Shown: positions 43,896 through 53,587 of the stretch, in pieces
Layout of the letters: each line of letters begins with the position of its first letter
How positions within the stretch are numbered: position 1 is the first letter of the stretch
NCBI RefSeq assembly: GCF_000760695.4
Contig: NZ_JHEG04000001.1
Coordinates: forward strand, 4,484,895 to 4,548,894
Length of the DNA: 64,000 nt
Origin: Tolypothrix bouteillei VB521301
GTDB taxonomy: Bacteria > Cyanobacteriota > Cyanobacteriia > Cyanobacteriales > Nostocaceae
Direction: 5' to 3'
The notes under the pieces: generated by a model
Database searches by the model: none
The model's input: the letters and a program-made list of their open reading frames with translations, nothing else
What the model was told of the DNA's origin: nothing
Translations under genes and position numbers: made by a program

Positions 43896-44153
43896 AATTC
43901 TCAGCAGAGTTATTAACTCAGAGATTAAAACAATTGCACCTTAGGCTTTGTGTTATTTCTTGTTCAGAAGCTATTAGGTAGCAATAGGTATTTATAGTTC
44001 GGTTTTTTAGAAAAAATTCAAAAACAGTTGTGTTTGATTGATTTTCTAAAAAATTTCTGAAAATTAGACATTTCAGCTTATAATTGCTTGCCAGTTATGA
44101 ACTTATTCTCCTAAGAGCAGCTTCTTTACGTTATCTACGCTTAGGTATAGTTA

Positions 44154-44296
44154 ATGGCTGACTTAAGGATAGATGCAAGCAGCTACACGCGACGTGGTAA
44201 CAAGGTTATAAAAATTTGTTTTTAGTACCTGCAAGTAATATTGAGCTTGCAAAATTACGTAAGTCTATAGCTAAAGAAAGAATAGTGAAAATTTAA
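44154..44296 (+). pseudogene. Possible remnant coding fragments between the two DGQHR genes
   Basis: Within a 592-bp gap (43896-44487) two short, protein-like reading segments lie in different frames: 44154-44225 (MADLRIDASSYTRRGNKVIK, then a stop at 44223) and a segment ending at TAA 44296 (LVPASNIELAKLRKSIAKER). Their close abutment suggests a frameshifted small gene or the tail of a lost gene. I do not recognise a family. The rest of the gap is AT-rich and shows nothing else. Confidence 0.25.
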
Positions 44297-44487
44297 AACA
44301 AGTTTTTACAAAAATTTCATATAAACTAAACAATTAAAACTGACATCTACTTTGTCATTCGTTACATTGAGACAAGAGCAAATTTATTAATTAACTAATG
44401 ACAATGTTGCTGACAGTTATACTTAAGCTTCCATTTTAAAGTTAATCCTTACATTTGCTTGCATCTGCCAAATTTTGTAGGATTTTT

Positions 44488-45699
44488 ATGACTTATTTAA
44501 ATGAAGAGAGTAACGATATTATTTCACCTCAAGATAAAGCGCAGATTAGTACATTGATTGAGCCACTTTTCTCGAAGCATCATCGCGATCGCTGTTACAT
44601 AGGTCTCATTTTTGAGCAGGGAAAGCGGGAGATGTTACAAATTAATGTTCCAGCCAGCGATTTTTCCAGCCTTCTCCAAGCAAAACCATCAACTGGTAAC
44701 GATCCTGATTCTGGTAAAAATCGTCCGGAAGTTCAAGGACATACAGAGGAAATTAAACAGTATATTCTTGACCGTGCTCGTAAAGGAAAATCTTGGATAT
44801 TGGGAACACTGACAGCAAATGTCAATCCAAAAGATATAAAAGTGATTAAATTGTATCGAAATATGTGTTTGGTGATTGTTCGCCGTACAGTTAAGCTAGA
44901 TATTACTGATGGACAACATAGAAAACGTGCAATTCATGAATTAATGGAAAGCTCTGAAAGCGAGTTAATTGCCGATAATGATTTTCCTATTACTTTAGTA
45001 TTAGAAGGGGATTTTCGCCAGTGTCAAACAGATTTTCGAGATATGGCTCAAACTAGATCGTTAGATAAATCTTTATTGCTATCGTTTGGAGAGTATTCTG
45101 GTAGAGTTGGTATTACTAAAGAATTAATTGAGAGAGTCTCAATGTTTTCTGGTAAAACAGAAAAGGTTAAAGCAAATCCCTCAACTAAAAACAAGCTAAT
45201 TTATACTATGAATTACATAGCGAGATTTGTTAGTTGTGTTTTTACTAATAACGCAGATAATGAACTACAAGATTATGATGTAATAGAGAAGTCTGAATCT
45301 TTAGTTGAATGCCTAAATCAGTTTTTTTCAGAATGCCATAATACAAAATATATTTCCGCCAAAAGCAATCATGAATTAACAGTTACTGATGTAGCAAATT
45401 TTAAAGAAAATTGTTTGCTAGGGGTGAGTGCTGGATTGGAAGTTTTAGGACGTTTACTATACTGGACTTACTCAGCTGAAAGCAATTATTTCGATGAAGA
45501 AAAAATTTCCCAACTAGCACAAATTAATTGGTCAAGAGACTACGATTTGTGGAGAAATAATATAGTAAGGATAGATCCCCAACCTAAAAATCCAAATAAA
45601 CCATATAGAGTCATAACCAAACCATATAGAGTCATAACCACTGCAAATGCTGTAACTGATGCAGTGAAGATGGTAAAAAACAGGCTGGAATGGAGCTAG
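44488..45699 (+). CDS. Second DGQHR-domain (DndB-like) protein
   Basis: About 403 residues from ATG 44488, preceded by AGGA. The DGQHR motif is in KLDITDGQHRKRAIHEL near residue 137. The rest is helical, with a C-terminal duplication: KPYRVIT occurs twice in a row (45598-45642), a 21-bp tandem repeat. It is a distant paralogue of the upstream DndB-like protein and probably interacts with DNA in the same system. It is convergent with the Dnd-associated gene downstream. Confidence 0.78.
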   Translation: MTYLNEESNDIISPQDKAQISTLIEPLFSKHHRDRCYIGLIFEQGKREMLQINVPASDFSSLLQAKPSTGNDPDSGKNRPEVQGHTEEIKQYILDRARKGKSWILGTLTANVNPKDIKVIKLYRNMCLVIVRRTVKLDITDGQHRKRAIHELMESSESELIADNDFPITLVLEGDFRQCQTDFRDMAQTRSLDKSLLLSFGEYSGRVGITKELIERVSMFSGKTEKVKANPSTKNKLIYTMNYIARFVSCVFTNNADNELQDYDVIEKSESLVECLNQFFSECHNTKYISAKSNHELTVTDVANFKENCLLGVSAGLEVLGRLLYWTYSAESNYFDEEKISQLAQINWSRDYDLWRNNIVRIDPQPKNPNKPYRVITKPYRVITTANAVTDAVKMVKNRLEWS

Positions 45700-45721
45700 C
45701 TGATTCATTAAAAGCCGCTAC

Positions 45722-46195
45722 TCAAGACAGGAATTTAGTTAAATTAAATTCCTCGTCGTCCTCTTCTTGTTCAAATCGTTCAGAACTAAGGAGCAATAAA
45801 ATTCGCTCTAAATAATCTACAGTACCTCGAACTTCAGCTTGTAAAATCTCCAAGCCCCCATTAGCGTATTCCTCAAAAATACGCAGACGTTCGTTTTCAA
45901 ACTTGTCCTCTTGAGAAGAAAGAATATTAATGTCTTGAGTTGCAGTCACTCCCAATAACTTAATGACTAGATCGTATCCTCTAGATACAAAAATTTCTTG
46001 TCCTATAGGAGCAGGTTCCCGTTTAGATATTTCCCCCAAAGCCACACGCCGTTTGTGCTTCGCACCCAAAGCCGCAGCAAAAGCGATCGCATCAGCATAA
46101 GTTTGGAAAGGACCCGTTGCGCCATCAGCCGAAGTTAAAGCTTTTACCAAATCAGCCTTATCCTTAGCAACTCTAACTTTCCCAGTTTCTGCCAT
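45722..46195 (-). CDS. Dnd system-associated protein 4 family
   Basis: 157 residues beginning MAETGKVRVAKDKADLVKAL, with the block GPFQTYADAIAFAAALGAKHKRR and a C-terminal helical region (YDLVIKLLGVTATQDINILS, acidic end). This matches the small protein often encoded beside dnd genes and annotated as Dnd-associated protein 4. Its role is unknown, possibly a partner of restriction or modification proteins. It lies convergent with the second DGQHR gene; upstream on the same strand is the HsdR-N-type gene. Confidence 0.8.
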   Translation of the reverse strand: MAETGKVRVAKDKADLVKALTSADGATGPFQTYADAIAFAAALGAKHKRRVALGEISKREPAPIGQEIFVSRGYDLVIKLLGVTATQDINILSSQEDKFENERLRIFEEYANGGLEILQAEVRGTVDYLERILLLLSSERFEQEEDDEEFNLTKFLS

Positions 46196-46275
46196 ATTAC
46201 TTATATGTTAATTGTAATAATCTTAACCTACATCTAAGCAAAATGTTAGCAAACTCCATCCGCATTTGTCCGCGT

Positions 46276-46908
46276 TCATCTGCGGTTCCGACCAATATTT
46301 TTTAGAATTTGCAGAACGCTGTAAAGTTCTCTAGCAGACGTAAACAAAGTAAAAACTCGCGACAAACCATATTGAGAACTACCCTCTTGGCTCAACTTAA
46401 CAAATAAAATATCATCCCCATTCGTCACCATGCCAAACACGGCTTTACTTGAATACGGGTTAGCCATCAAATAAGCCAGTGCTTGCGGTAAAGCTGACAC
46501 AACCGAAAGTGCAGTTTTTTTAGACTCCACTACCAAGATCCAAAACTGATTTTGCAGCACTAAAACATCAATTCGTCCCCGCAGCACCTCTTCGCCATCA
46601 TTCAGTACTAAATCCACAGACGGCTCAGCCTTAATCATAAAAGGAGGATCGTAAAATCCCGCCACCCCTAACAAAGGTGACATCACCAACAATAACACTG
46701 TCCCCTCTAACAAATCCCCTACAGTACGATGATACAAATATCTACGTCGCAATTCATCTAAAGCAGCTTTTTCAGTTTCTGTAATTTCAGGCAATCCCTC
46801 ATACCACTCAGAAAAAAACTGCTCGTCCTCAATTCGCACCAAGCCAAACCGATTTTGGACATCAGCCAAACTGGTAATCGCTTCTGTTATTGCTGTGGTT
46901 TGTGTCAT
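46276..46908 (-). CDS. Stand-alone HsdR N-terminal-type PD-(D/E)xK protein
   Basis: 210 residues. The central part has a nuclease-like core: LNDGEEVLRGRIDVLVLQNQFWILVVESKKTALSV, where D near residue 114 and the E-x-K in VVESKK match the PD-(D/E)xK pattern of the type I restriction R-subunit N-terminus. There is no helicase domain. Many cyanobacteria encode such free-standing proteins with no known role. Next to the Dnd genes it could be a restriction partner, but this is only context. It overlaps no gene and is 6 bases from the alpha/beta hydrolase gene. Confidence 0.7.
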   Translation of the reverse strand: MTQTTAITEAITSLADVQNRFGLVRIEDEQFFSEWYEGLPEITETEKAALDELRRRYLYHRTVGDLLEGTVLLLVMSPLLGVAGFYDPPFMIKAEPSVDLVLNDGEEVLRGRIDVLVLQNQFWILVVESKKTALSVVSALPQALAYLMANPYSSKAVFGMVTNGDDILFVKLSQEGSSQYGLSRVFTLFTSARELYSVLQILKNIGRNRR

Positions 46909-46914
46909 TCCTTA

Positions 46915-47847
46915 TTACATTCCTGCCATACCTAGCCTACTTTCCAACTGCAAAAACTCACGCACCCGTGACAAATAATTAGGTGCATCTTCCAACATGG
47001 GAAAATGCGCCGTATCTCGAATAACGGTAAATTCAATATTTTCATTCAATGCTGCTGCTTGACGCCCCATTTCAGCCGGAATAATTTTGTCATACTCCCC
47101 AGCAATCAGGAGTGTCGGTACTGTTATCCTCGCAAACTCCTGTGGCATTGTTTCGGCTGCTGCTTTACTCACTGCTGTAAAAATAGTCCCCAATGCAGCA
47201 TCATAATCAGCTACCAGAAAATCTTCCAAAAAAGCTTTGCGTTCTACAGCCGAGATAGGACGACGCAAAAACCGCGCCATAAACATCCTGTCAATAAATG
47301 GTATGTTCGCCAACCATTTAGGACGGAATTTCACAACATAACCACCAAATTTATGAAAAGCTGCAAAGGCTTTTTCGTCGTACTCAAAAATACCAGCACA
47401 AGTCAAAATTGCTCTTTGTGCTCTCTGCGGGTAGCGATTCAGAAACAACGTCACAATTGACGTTCCCGTAGAATGAGCAGTGATATACACTCTTTGAAGT
47501 CGCAAGGCGTCTAACAAAGCAGCTAAATCCTCAGCGTACTCCTCAAGCTCATAAGTTAACTCCTGAATAGCTTGAGATTCAGCTTCGGGCGATCGCGATT
47601 CAAAAGATTCAGCAACAGATTCACTTGCTTGAGCTATGGTTGGCTTCCCATAGGAGCGTCCAAAGCCACGCATATCATACAGCAAGCAATCGAATTGTTC
47701 TGATAAAACCCGTGCCGTACTCTCCCAATACCGAGCAGAACCAGCCCAACCATGGACAAAAACCATCACGGGTTTTTCTTGAACCTCTGATGGCTTTTTT
47801 ATCCACTCGTAATAATGCTCAACGCCACGAATACTAATGTAAGACAT
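46915..47847 (-). CDS. Alpha/beta hydrolase
   Basis: 310 residues with the oxyanion HGWAGSARYW near residue 31, nucleophile elbow AHSTGTS (Ser near 123), IAGEYDKIIP (acid) near 252 and catalytic His in DTAHFPML near 280. Substrate is unknown; likely an esterase or haloperoxidase-type enzyme. Only 6 bp separate its stop from the start of the HsdR-N-type gene, so the two are likely one operon. Confidence 0.87.
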   Translation of the reverse strand: MSYISIRGVEHYYEWIKKPSEVQEKPVMVFVHGWAGSARYWESTARVLSEQFDCLLYDMRGFGRSYGKPTIAQASESVAESFESRSPEAESQAIQELTYELEEYAEDLAALLDALRLQRVYITAHSTGTSIVTLFLNRYPQRAQRAILTCAGIFEYDEKAFAAFHKFGGYVVKFRPKWLANIPFIDRMFMARFLRRPISAVERKAFLEDFLVADYDAALGTIFTAVSKAAAETMPQEFARITVPTLLIAGEYDKIIPAEMGRQAAALNENIEFTVIRDTAHFPMLEDAPNYLSRVREFLQLESRLGMAGM

Positions 47848-48049
47848 TTTTGAATTATGAATTATGAATGATGAATTATGAAAGGTATTTCAAGTTTTGA
47901 ATTATAGGTTAATGAATTTTGGAATGAAAAAAATTTTGAATTTTGAAACTAAATTTTACTATTTAGTCCTCATAATTCCTAATTTATCATTCCTTCTTCA
48001 TCCTTCATAATTTTTTATTCATAATTCATCATTCATAATTCATCATTCT
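47848..48049. repeat. AT-rich inverted heptamer repeats
   Basis: GAATTAT/GAATGAT copies at about 47851-47880 are inverted relative to ATAATTC/ATCATTC copies at about 48017-48047. Together they could form a long RNA stem that ends clpX transcripts before the hydrolase gene. Confidence 0.55.
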
Positions 48050-49390
48050 TTAAGCTGACTCTGGTTTTGGTATTGAAGATGGATGCACCAACAATTCTGC
48101 TGTCGATCGCTTCTCTACCATTTCTCGCGTTACCGTACAGCGAGTCACGTCTTTGCGGGAGGGTAACTCGTACATCACGTCCAACATCAGTTCTTCAACA
48201 ATGCCTCGCAGCGCTCTTGCACCTGTTTTCCGCCGATATGCTTCCTGGGCAATTGCTCGCAAAGCTTCTTGTTTGAACTCTAACTGAACGTTGTCCATCT
48301 TCAGTAGTTTTTGGTATTGCTTCACCAAAGCGCTGCGGGGCTGGGTCAGAATCGCCATGAGTGCTTCCTCATCTAGCGGTTCTACCACTGCTACCATTGG
48401 AATTCTCCCGATGAATTCTGGAATCATGCCAAATTTCACCAGGTCATCTGGTTCTAGGTGACGCAGAGTGTCAGCCGTGCGCCTGTCTTTTGTCTGACCT
48501 TCGCCCGGTTGTACAAAACCTATTGACTTTTTACCAATTCTCTGTTCTACGACTTTTTCCAAACCAACAAACGCACCGCCGCAGATAAACAGGATATTGC
48601 TGGTATCAATCTGGATGCAGTCTTGATAGGGGTGCTTGCGCCCTCCTTGGGGTGGAACATTAGCGATCGTCCCCTCTAACATTTTCAGCAAAGCTTGCTG
48701 TACGCCTTCTCCAGAAACATCGCGAGTAATTGATGGGTTTTCGCTTTTACGAGCAATCTTATCGATTTCATCGATGTAAATAATGCCTCGCTGTGCTTCC
48801 TCAACATCTAAATCTGCCACCTGTAACAGTCGCAGCAAGATATTTTCCACATCTTCTCCCACGTACCCTGCTTCCGTTAAGGTAGTAGCATCAGCCACAG
48901 CAAAGGGGACATCAAGAATCTTGGCTAGAGTTTGTGCTAACAGAGTCTTTCCACATCCAGTAGGACCAATTAGCAAGATATTAGACTTTTGTAGCTCTAC
49001 AGCATCGTCCAATGCTTTGCCACTGCCTTTAGCTTGAACGATGGATAACCGCTTGTAGTGATTGTAAACGGCAACTGAAAGAACTTTTTTGGCTTCTTCT
49101 TGACCAATAACGTGTTCGTCGAGGTACTTTTTAATCTCTCGCGGTTTTGGTATTTGATTGAACGAGAGACTTGAAGAGCGACGAGCACGTTTTTGAGGTG
49201 GTTCTGACCTGGGTGCTGGTTGAGACGACGCTGCCCCATTCGTGTCTAGTAACTCTTCATCCAGGATTTCATTACATAAGTCAACGCATTCATCGCAAAT
49301 GTAGACTCCCGGTCCGGCGATTAACTTGCGAACCTGCTCCTGAGACTTACCACAAAATGAACACTTTAAATGGGAGTCGTACTTAGACAT
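48050..49390 (-). CDS. clpX: ClpX, ATPase subunit of Clp protease
   Basis: 446 residues. An N-terminal C4 zinc-binding domain (CSFCG and CDECVDLC) is followed by AAA+ ATPase elements: Walker A GPTGCGKT near 138, pore loop GYVG, Walker [11 protein letters not shown], and the IGF-like loop IGKKSIGF that docks ClpP. It unfolds tagged proteins and feeds them to ClpP. It starts 10 bases after clpP on the same strand, with AAGAGG as ribosome site; an operon clpP-clpX is expected. Confidence 0.97.
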   Translation of the reverse strand: MSKYDSHLKCSFCGKSQEQVRKLIAGPGVYICDECVDLCNEILDEELLDTNGAASSQPAPRSEPPQKRARRSSSLSFNQIPKPREIKKYLDEHVIGQEEAKKVLSVAVYNHYKRLSIVQAKGSGKALDDAVELQKSNILLIGPTGCGKTLLAQTLAKILDVPFAVADATTLTEAGYVGEDVENILLRLLQVADLDVEEAQRGIIYIDEIDKIARKSENPSITRDVSGEGVQQALLKMLEGTIANVPPQGGRKHPYQDCIQIDTSNILFICGGAFVGLEKVVEQRIGKKSIGFVQPGEGQTKDRRTADTLRHLEPDDLVKFGMIPEFIGRIPMVAVVEPLDEEALMAILTQPRSALVKQYQKLLKMDNVQLEFKQEALRAIAQEAYRRKTGARALRGIVEELMLDVMYELPSRKDVTRCTVTREMVEKRSTAELLVHPSSIPKPESA

Positions 49391-49399
49391 ACCAGCCTC

Positions 49400-50098
49400 T
49401 TATTTCAGAACGGTGACGTTTTCCCCTGCGACGGGGAGATTTTGTCGTAGAATGACTTGATCGATCAAGCCATAATTTTTTGCCTCTTCTGCCGACATAA
49501 AAAAGTCGCGTTCAGTATCGGCTTCTACTCTTTCTAAGGGTTGACCAGTATGCTGGGCCAGTAACTGATTCAACTTAGATTTATGATAAAGAATTTCTCT
49601 GGCTTGTATTTCGATATCCACTGCTTGTCCCTGAGCACCTCCCAAGGGTTGGTGAATCATAATCCGGGAGTCAGGAAGAGACATCCGCTTGCCACGAGTT
49701 CCTGCGGTTAACAAAAATGCCCCCATGCTAGCAGCCAATCCAAAACAGATTGTCACCACATCGGGACGAATTTGCTGGATTGTATCATAAATTGCCATAC
49801 CTGCTGTAACGGAACCACCGGGAGAATTGATGTACAGTTGAATGTCTTTTTCAGAATCTTCCGCGTCTAAGAACAATAACTGAGCAACAATCGAGTTAGA
49901 AACGACATCGTCAATGGGCGTTCCCAGAAAGATGATTCGATCGCGCAGCAAACGAGAGTATATATCAAAAGCTCGCTCTCCAACTCCGGATTGTTCTACA
50001 ACCATCGGGACGATGTTGCTAGGACTATTTAAGGAGGAGTAAAGCTTGAAGTCACTCGAACTATTAAATTGGTAGTTTCCCGACTGAGATACAAGCAT
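49400..50098 (-). CDS. clpP: ClpP, proteolytic subunit of Clp protease
   Basis: A serine protease forming heptameric rings. Catalytic Ser is in [11 protein letters not shown], His in [13 protein letters not shown] and Asp in DTERDFFM. The start is uncertain: ATG 50098 ([11 protein letters not shown]) is my choice, giving 232 residues; ATG 50005 (MVVEQSG) would begin at the usual core, and 50143 is the furthest upstream. The N-terminal extension of about 30 residues is rich in Ser/Asn and may be cleaved. It is encoded between tig and clpX on the same strand, the conserved order. Confidence 0.95.
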   Translation of the reverse strand: MLVSQSGNYQFNSSSDFKLYSSLNSPSNIVPMVVEQSGVGERAFDIYSRLLRDRIIFLGTPIDDVVSNSIVAQLLFLDAEDSEKDIQLYINSPGGSVTAGMAIYDTIQQIRPDVVTICFGLAASMGAFLLTAGTRGKRMSLPDSRIMIHQPLGGAQGQAVDIEIQAREILYHKSKLNQLLAQHTGQPLERVEADTERDFFMSAEEAKNYGLIDQVILRQNLPVAGENVTVLK

Positions 50099-50291
50099 AG
50101 AAGAACTTTTGATGACAAGTGTAACAGTAATTTTTGCAGCCAAAGCTGCTACGAATCAAAAATTGAATTCGCGATATAACTATGTGTTAACCATTATGCC
50201 TCATATATATTGCTCCGTGTGAAACAGTATCAAATCAAGTGCGACCATTTACCAAAATTTTGATAAACGGTCACTGCTTAGCGATCGCTGC

Positions 50292-51761
50292 TCACTGGTC
50301 GCCGCTCACTGATTCTGCTTGGACTTCCACCGTTTGTTCTGAAGCTGGCTGTGTAAATTCTGCTTCAGTCACGGGAACCGTTTCGGCCAATTCCACTTCA
50401 GAATCCTCCTCTGTGACTGTTTCCGCGCTCAAAGACCCTTCTGGCACTAGTTCAACAGTTGACCGTTCTAGGAGCCAATCCATGATTTTTTCAGACAACA
50501 GTTCATTTTCCACGACTTCCTGAAGTCTCTCAGGATCGACATCGCGCTCTTTATACTGCTCTAGCAACTCTTCGACTCTAGCTTTCACCTCTTCTGGAGA
50601 TACTTCGATAGATTCGCGCTTGCCGATTTCCTGTAAAGATAGCGATCGCTTGATACGTTCGACAGCTTCATCACGAGAACGTTCCCGCAACTGAGGAATG
50701 ACGTCTTGGGTAAACAACTTTTTGATATCAATGCCTTGTTGAGAAAGACGGACTGCTGTTTGTGTCAGCATCGCATCCACTTCCTCTTGAATCATGGTTT
50801 CTGGCAAATCTACTTCTACGTGCTTCACCAATTCAGCCAACAGGGCTTCTTGCTTGTTTGACTTGGTTTTCTGCTCTGCTTCCTTTTGGAAACGTTCTTC
50901 TAAAGAATTGCGTAATTCCTCAAAAGTTTCAAAATCACTGACTTCTTGAGCAAAATCATCGTTCAATTCCGGCAGTTCTTTTTCCTTGAGTTCCTTAAGT
51001 GTAACCGTGAAAATAGCTGGTTTTCCTGCCAACTCCTCATTTGCATAAGGATCTGGAAACTGAGCCGTAATTTCTTTAGTTTCTCCAGGATTCATGCCTA
51101 CCATTCCCGTTACGAAACCAGGAATAAATTTATCCTCTTGCAACTCCACCTGAAAATCAGTTGCTTCGCCACCCGGTATGGGTTGCGGTTCTGCAGACGG
51201 GTCCTCACCTTCGCCTTTGGCAATAACGCCCTTGAAATCAACAACAGCAATATCGCCGAGTTGGGCTGCTCTTCCTTCTACTGGAATTAGCGTTGCCATT
51301 TGTTGGCGTTCGCCATCTAAGACTTGCTCAACCCGGTCTGGGTCGTACTTGACTTCTTCTGCTTTTAATTGTAATCCCGTGTAATCGCTGACTTCTACCT
51401 CTGGTTGAACATCTACAGCCGCAGAAAATGTCAAAGGCTTACCGGGTTCGTAGTGACCTATCAACTCCTCAAACGAAGAGCGCAACTTTGGCTGACCGAT
51501 CGCTTTCACTTCTGCTTGTTTAACAGCTTTTTCGATTCCATCTTGAATCAGTTCTTCTAGCGCTGCTGCCTTAATGCGAGTTACGCCCATGCGCTGTATT
51601 AATATTTGCCGAGGCACTTTGCCTTTACGAAACCCAGGAATATTTGCAGTACTCGCTAAGTTTTTAATGACCTGTTCGTAAGATTCCTTGGTCTTTTCCG
51701 GCGCAATTTCTATTTCCAGACCAACTTGACTGGCGGGAAGTTTTTCCTGGGTTACTTTCAT
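50292..51761 (-). CDS. tig: Trigger factor (ribosome-associated chaperone)
   Basis: 489 residues. The N-terminal ribosome-binding domain has the signature GFRKGKVPRQI near residue 41. The FKBP-type prolyl isomerase domain lies at about 160-245 (GDIAVVDFKGV). The C-terminal chaperone arms follow, with an acidic tail. It binds nascent chains at the ribosome exit. It is transcribed toward clpP-clpX, a common chaperone-protease arrangement, with a 190-bp gap before clpP. The start is ATG 51761. Confidence 0.96.
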   Translation of the reverse strand: MKVTQEKLPASQVGLEIEIAPEKTKESYEQVIKNLASTANIPGFRKGKVPRQILIQRMGVTRIKAAALEELIQDGIEKAVKQAEVKAIGQPKLRSSFEELIGHYEPGKPLTFSAAVDVQPEVEVSDYTGLQLKAEEVKYDPDRVEQVLDGERQQMATLIPVEGRAAQLGDIAVVDFKGVIAKGEGEDPSAEPQPIPGGEATDFQVELQEDKFIPGFVTGMVGMNPGETKEITAQFPDPYANEELAGKPAIFTVTLKELKEKELPELNDDFAQEVSDFETFEELRNSLEERFQKEAEQKTKSNKQEALLAELVKHVEVDLPETMIQEEVDAMLTQTAVRLSQQGIDIKKLFTQDVIPQLRERSRDEAVERIKRSLSLQEIGKRESIEVSPEEVKARVEELLEQYKERDVDPERLQEVVENELLSEKIMDWLLERSTVELVPEGSLSAETVTEEDSEVELAETVPVTEAEFTQPASEQTVEVQAESVSGDQ

Positions 51762-52445
51762 CTTCGTCTCTACGTATGTCGCTATCTTTGTGTTTTCTTT
51801 TACTAAGTAAATTTTTGGGGAACCGCAAAAAATAGATTATCTCACAAGAAATGTGAAACATTTTTTCTTTGGAAGTTCCTTGGTTGCTGACACTTTATCT
51901 CAAATTAGTTTATCTATTAATCCTCCAAATAGTTTTTCCCAAAGAGGTGACACGTGATATCCTGGTTCTCAATCAGCAGTTTGCATGACCTGCGTTATAC
52001 CGTAGGGTACAGCTGTCTAATGGGGCTGAGCGCAGTTCTTGCTTCGTTCGACACCTTGGGGGCTAGACAAGTTGACTGGCTTGCTGCTTGAAGTCCATCT
52101 GAATCATAGTACATCAATCATTCTGATAACGCACCTTGATAGAGATAAGACTTGTCATCAGGCTAAGGTGCAGACATATGCATTTTTGCACTAACTTGAG
52201 AACAGGTAGTATAATGTGTTTAATTTGGTTGAAAATTTAATGATTATTAATTGTTGTAAAATGCAGCAATCACAAGCATAACTAAGAAAGTAAATGTATT
52301 AAATTAAGAAATACGATCAATTGCTAAAAATAATAAAACTATCTATTAAAAGGTTGACAAGGCATTTGGTATGTGCCAGTGCCATCTAGATTCTGAACTT
52401 TTACAAGAACTCGCACATAAACACTATTTAGAGGAGGAAGCCAGT
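51762..52445. promoter_or_regulatory. Divergent control region between tig and asd, with asd promoter
   Basis: 684 bp with no gene. A sigma70-like promoter for asd is visible: TTGCAC at 52186-52191, 18 bases, then TATAAT at 52210-52215, which would give a leader of about 220 bases. The remaining sequence includes a GC-richer part (about 52000-52090) in which I see no feature. Confidence 0.5.
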
Positions 52446-53489
52446 TTGTCTAAATCCTATCGCATAGCTATTTTGGGAGCGACCGGTGCTGTTGGTCAAG
52501 AGTTGCTAGATTTACTGTCCGAACGGAATTTCCCTGTTTCCGATCTCAAGCTATTGGCATCCGAGCGGAGTGCGGGTAAGAGGATATCGTTCAAAGGGGA
52601 AAGTTTATTAGTAGAGCCAGTCAGTGAAAAGGTCTTTGAGAACGTAGATTTAGTCCTTGCAAGCGCAGGAGGTTCCACCTCAAAAGCTTTGGCACCAAAA
52701 GCTGTGGCCTCTGGTGCTGTGGTTATAGACAATTCCAGTGCCTTTCGCATGAATCCGGAAGTTCCCCTAGTTGTTCCAGAGGTAAATCCAGAAAGCGCCG
52801 CAACCCATAAAGGCATAATCGCCAATCCCAACTGCACCACAATTTTGATGGCAGTGGCTGTTTGGCCATTGCACAAGATAAAACCCGTGCGCCGTATAGT
52901 AGCTGCAACATATCAATCAGCTAGTGGTGCGGGTGCTAGAGCTATGGAGGAAGTAAAAACTCAAACAAGCGACATCCTAGCAGGTAAACAACCTGTTGCT
53001 GAAGTGTTTCCCTACCCCTTAGCGTTTAATTTATTTCCCCACAACTCCCCATTGAATGATTCCGGGTACTGTGAGGAAGAAATGAAAATGGTTAATGAAA
53101 CCCGTAAAATCTTTGGAGAAGAAAGTATAAGAATTACGGCAACTTGCGTGCGGGTTCCCGTACTCCGCGCTCACTCAGAAGCAATTAACCTAGAGTTTGA
53201 AGAACACTTTAGCCCAGAAAAAGCAAGAGAAATTCTGCAGCAAGCACCTGGTGTAAAGTTGGTGGAAAATTGGCAGGCAAACTATTTTCCAATGCCAATG
53301 GAAGCTACAGGTCAAGATGAAGTTTTAGTGGGAAGAATTCGTCAAGACATCTCACACCCCTCCGGTTTAGAACTATGGCTGTGTGGAGATCAAATCCGCA
53401 AGGGCGCAGCATTGAATGCCATACAAATTGCTGAATTGTTAGTTGAAAAAAGTTGGTTAAAGCCACAGGAATTGGTGGTTAGCGGTTAG
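52446..53489 (+). CDS. asd: Aspartate-semialdehyde dehydrogenase
   Basis: About 347 residues. NADP-binding GATGAVGQELL is at the N-terminus, the nucleophile cysteine in NPNCTTILM near residue 130, and catalytic GAGARAMEE and RVPVLRAHSEAI follow. It makes aspartate semialdehyde for lysine/diaminopimelate, threonine and methionine. An ATG at 52371 is in frame, but the TTG at 52446 follows GAGGAGGA by 7 bases and starts exactly at the family N-terminus (SKSYRIAILG), so I prefer it. dapA follows 98 bp later and takes its product. Confidence 0.94.
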   Translation: MSKSYRIAILGATGAVGQELLDLLSERNFPVSDLKLLASERSAGKRISFKGESLLVEPVSEKVFENVDLVLASAGGSTSKALAPKAVASGAVVIDNSSAFRMNPEVPLVVPEVNPESAATHKGIIANPNCTTILMAVAVWPLHKIKPVRRIVAATYQSASGAGARAMEEVKTQTSDILAGKQPVAEVFPYPLAFNLFPHNSPLNDSGYCEEEMKMVNETRKIFGEESIRITATCVRVPVLRAHSEAINLEFEEHFSPEKAREILQQAPGVKLVENWQANYFPMPMEATGQDEVLVGRIRQDISHPSGLELWLCGDQIRKGAALNAIQIAELLVEKSWLKPQELVVSG

Positions 53490-53587
53490 TAGTTATTAGT
53501 TAGTGGTTAGTAGCTTAGGAACAACTAACCACTAACAATTCACAATGAACAACTAACAATTAACAAAAAATTAGGAGAAAACTGAGG

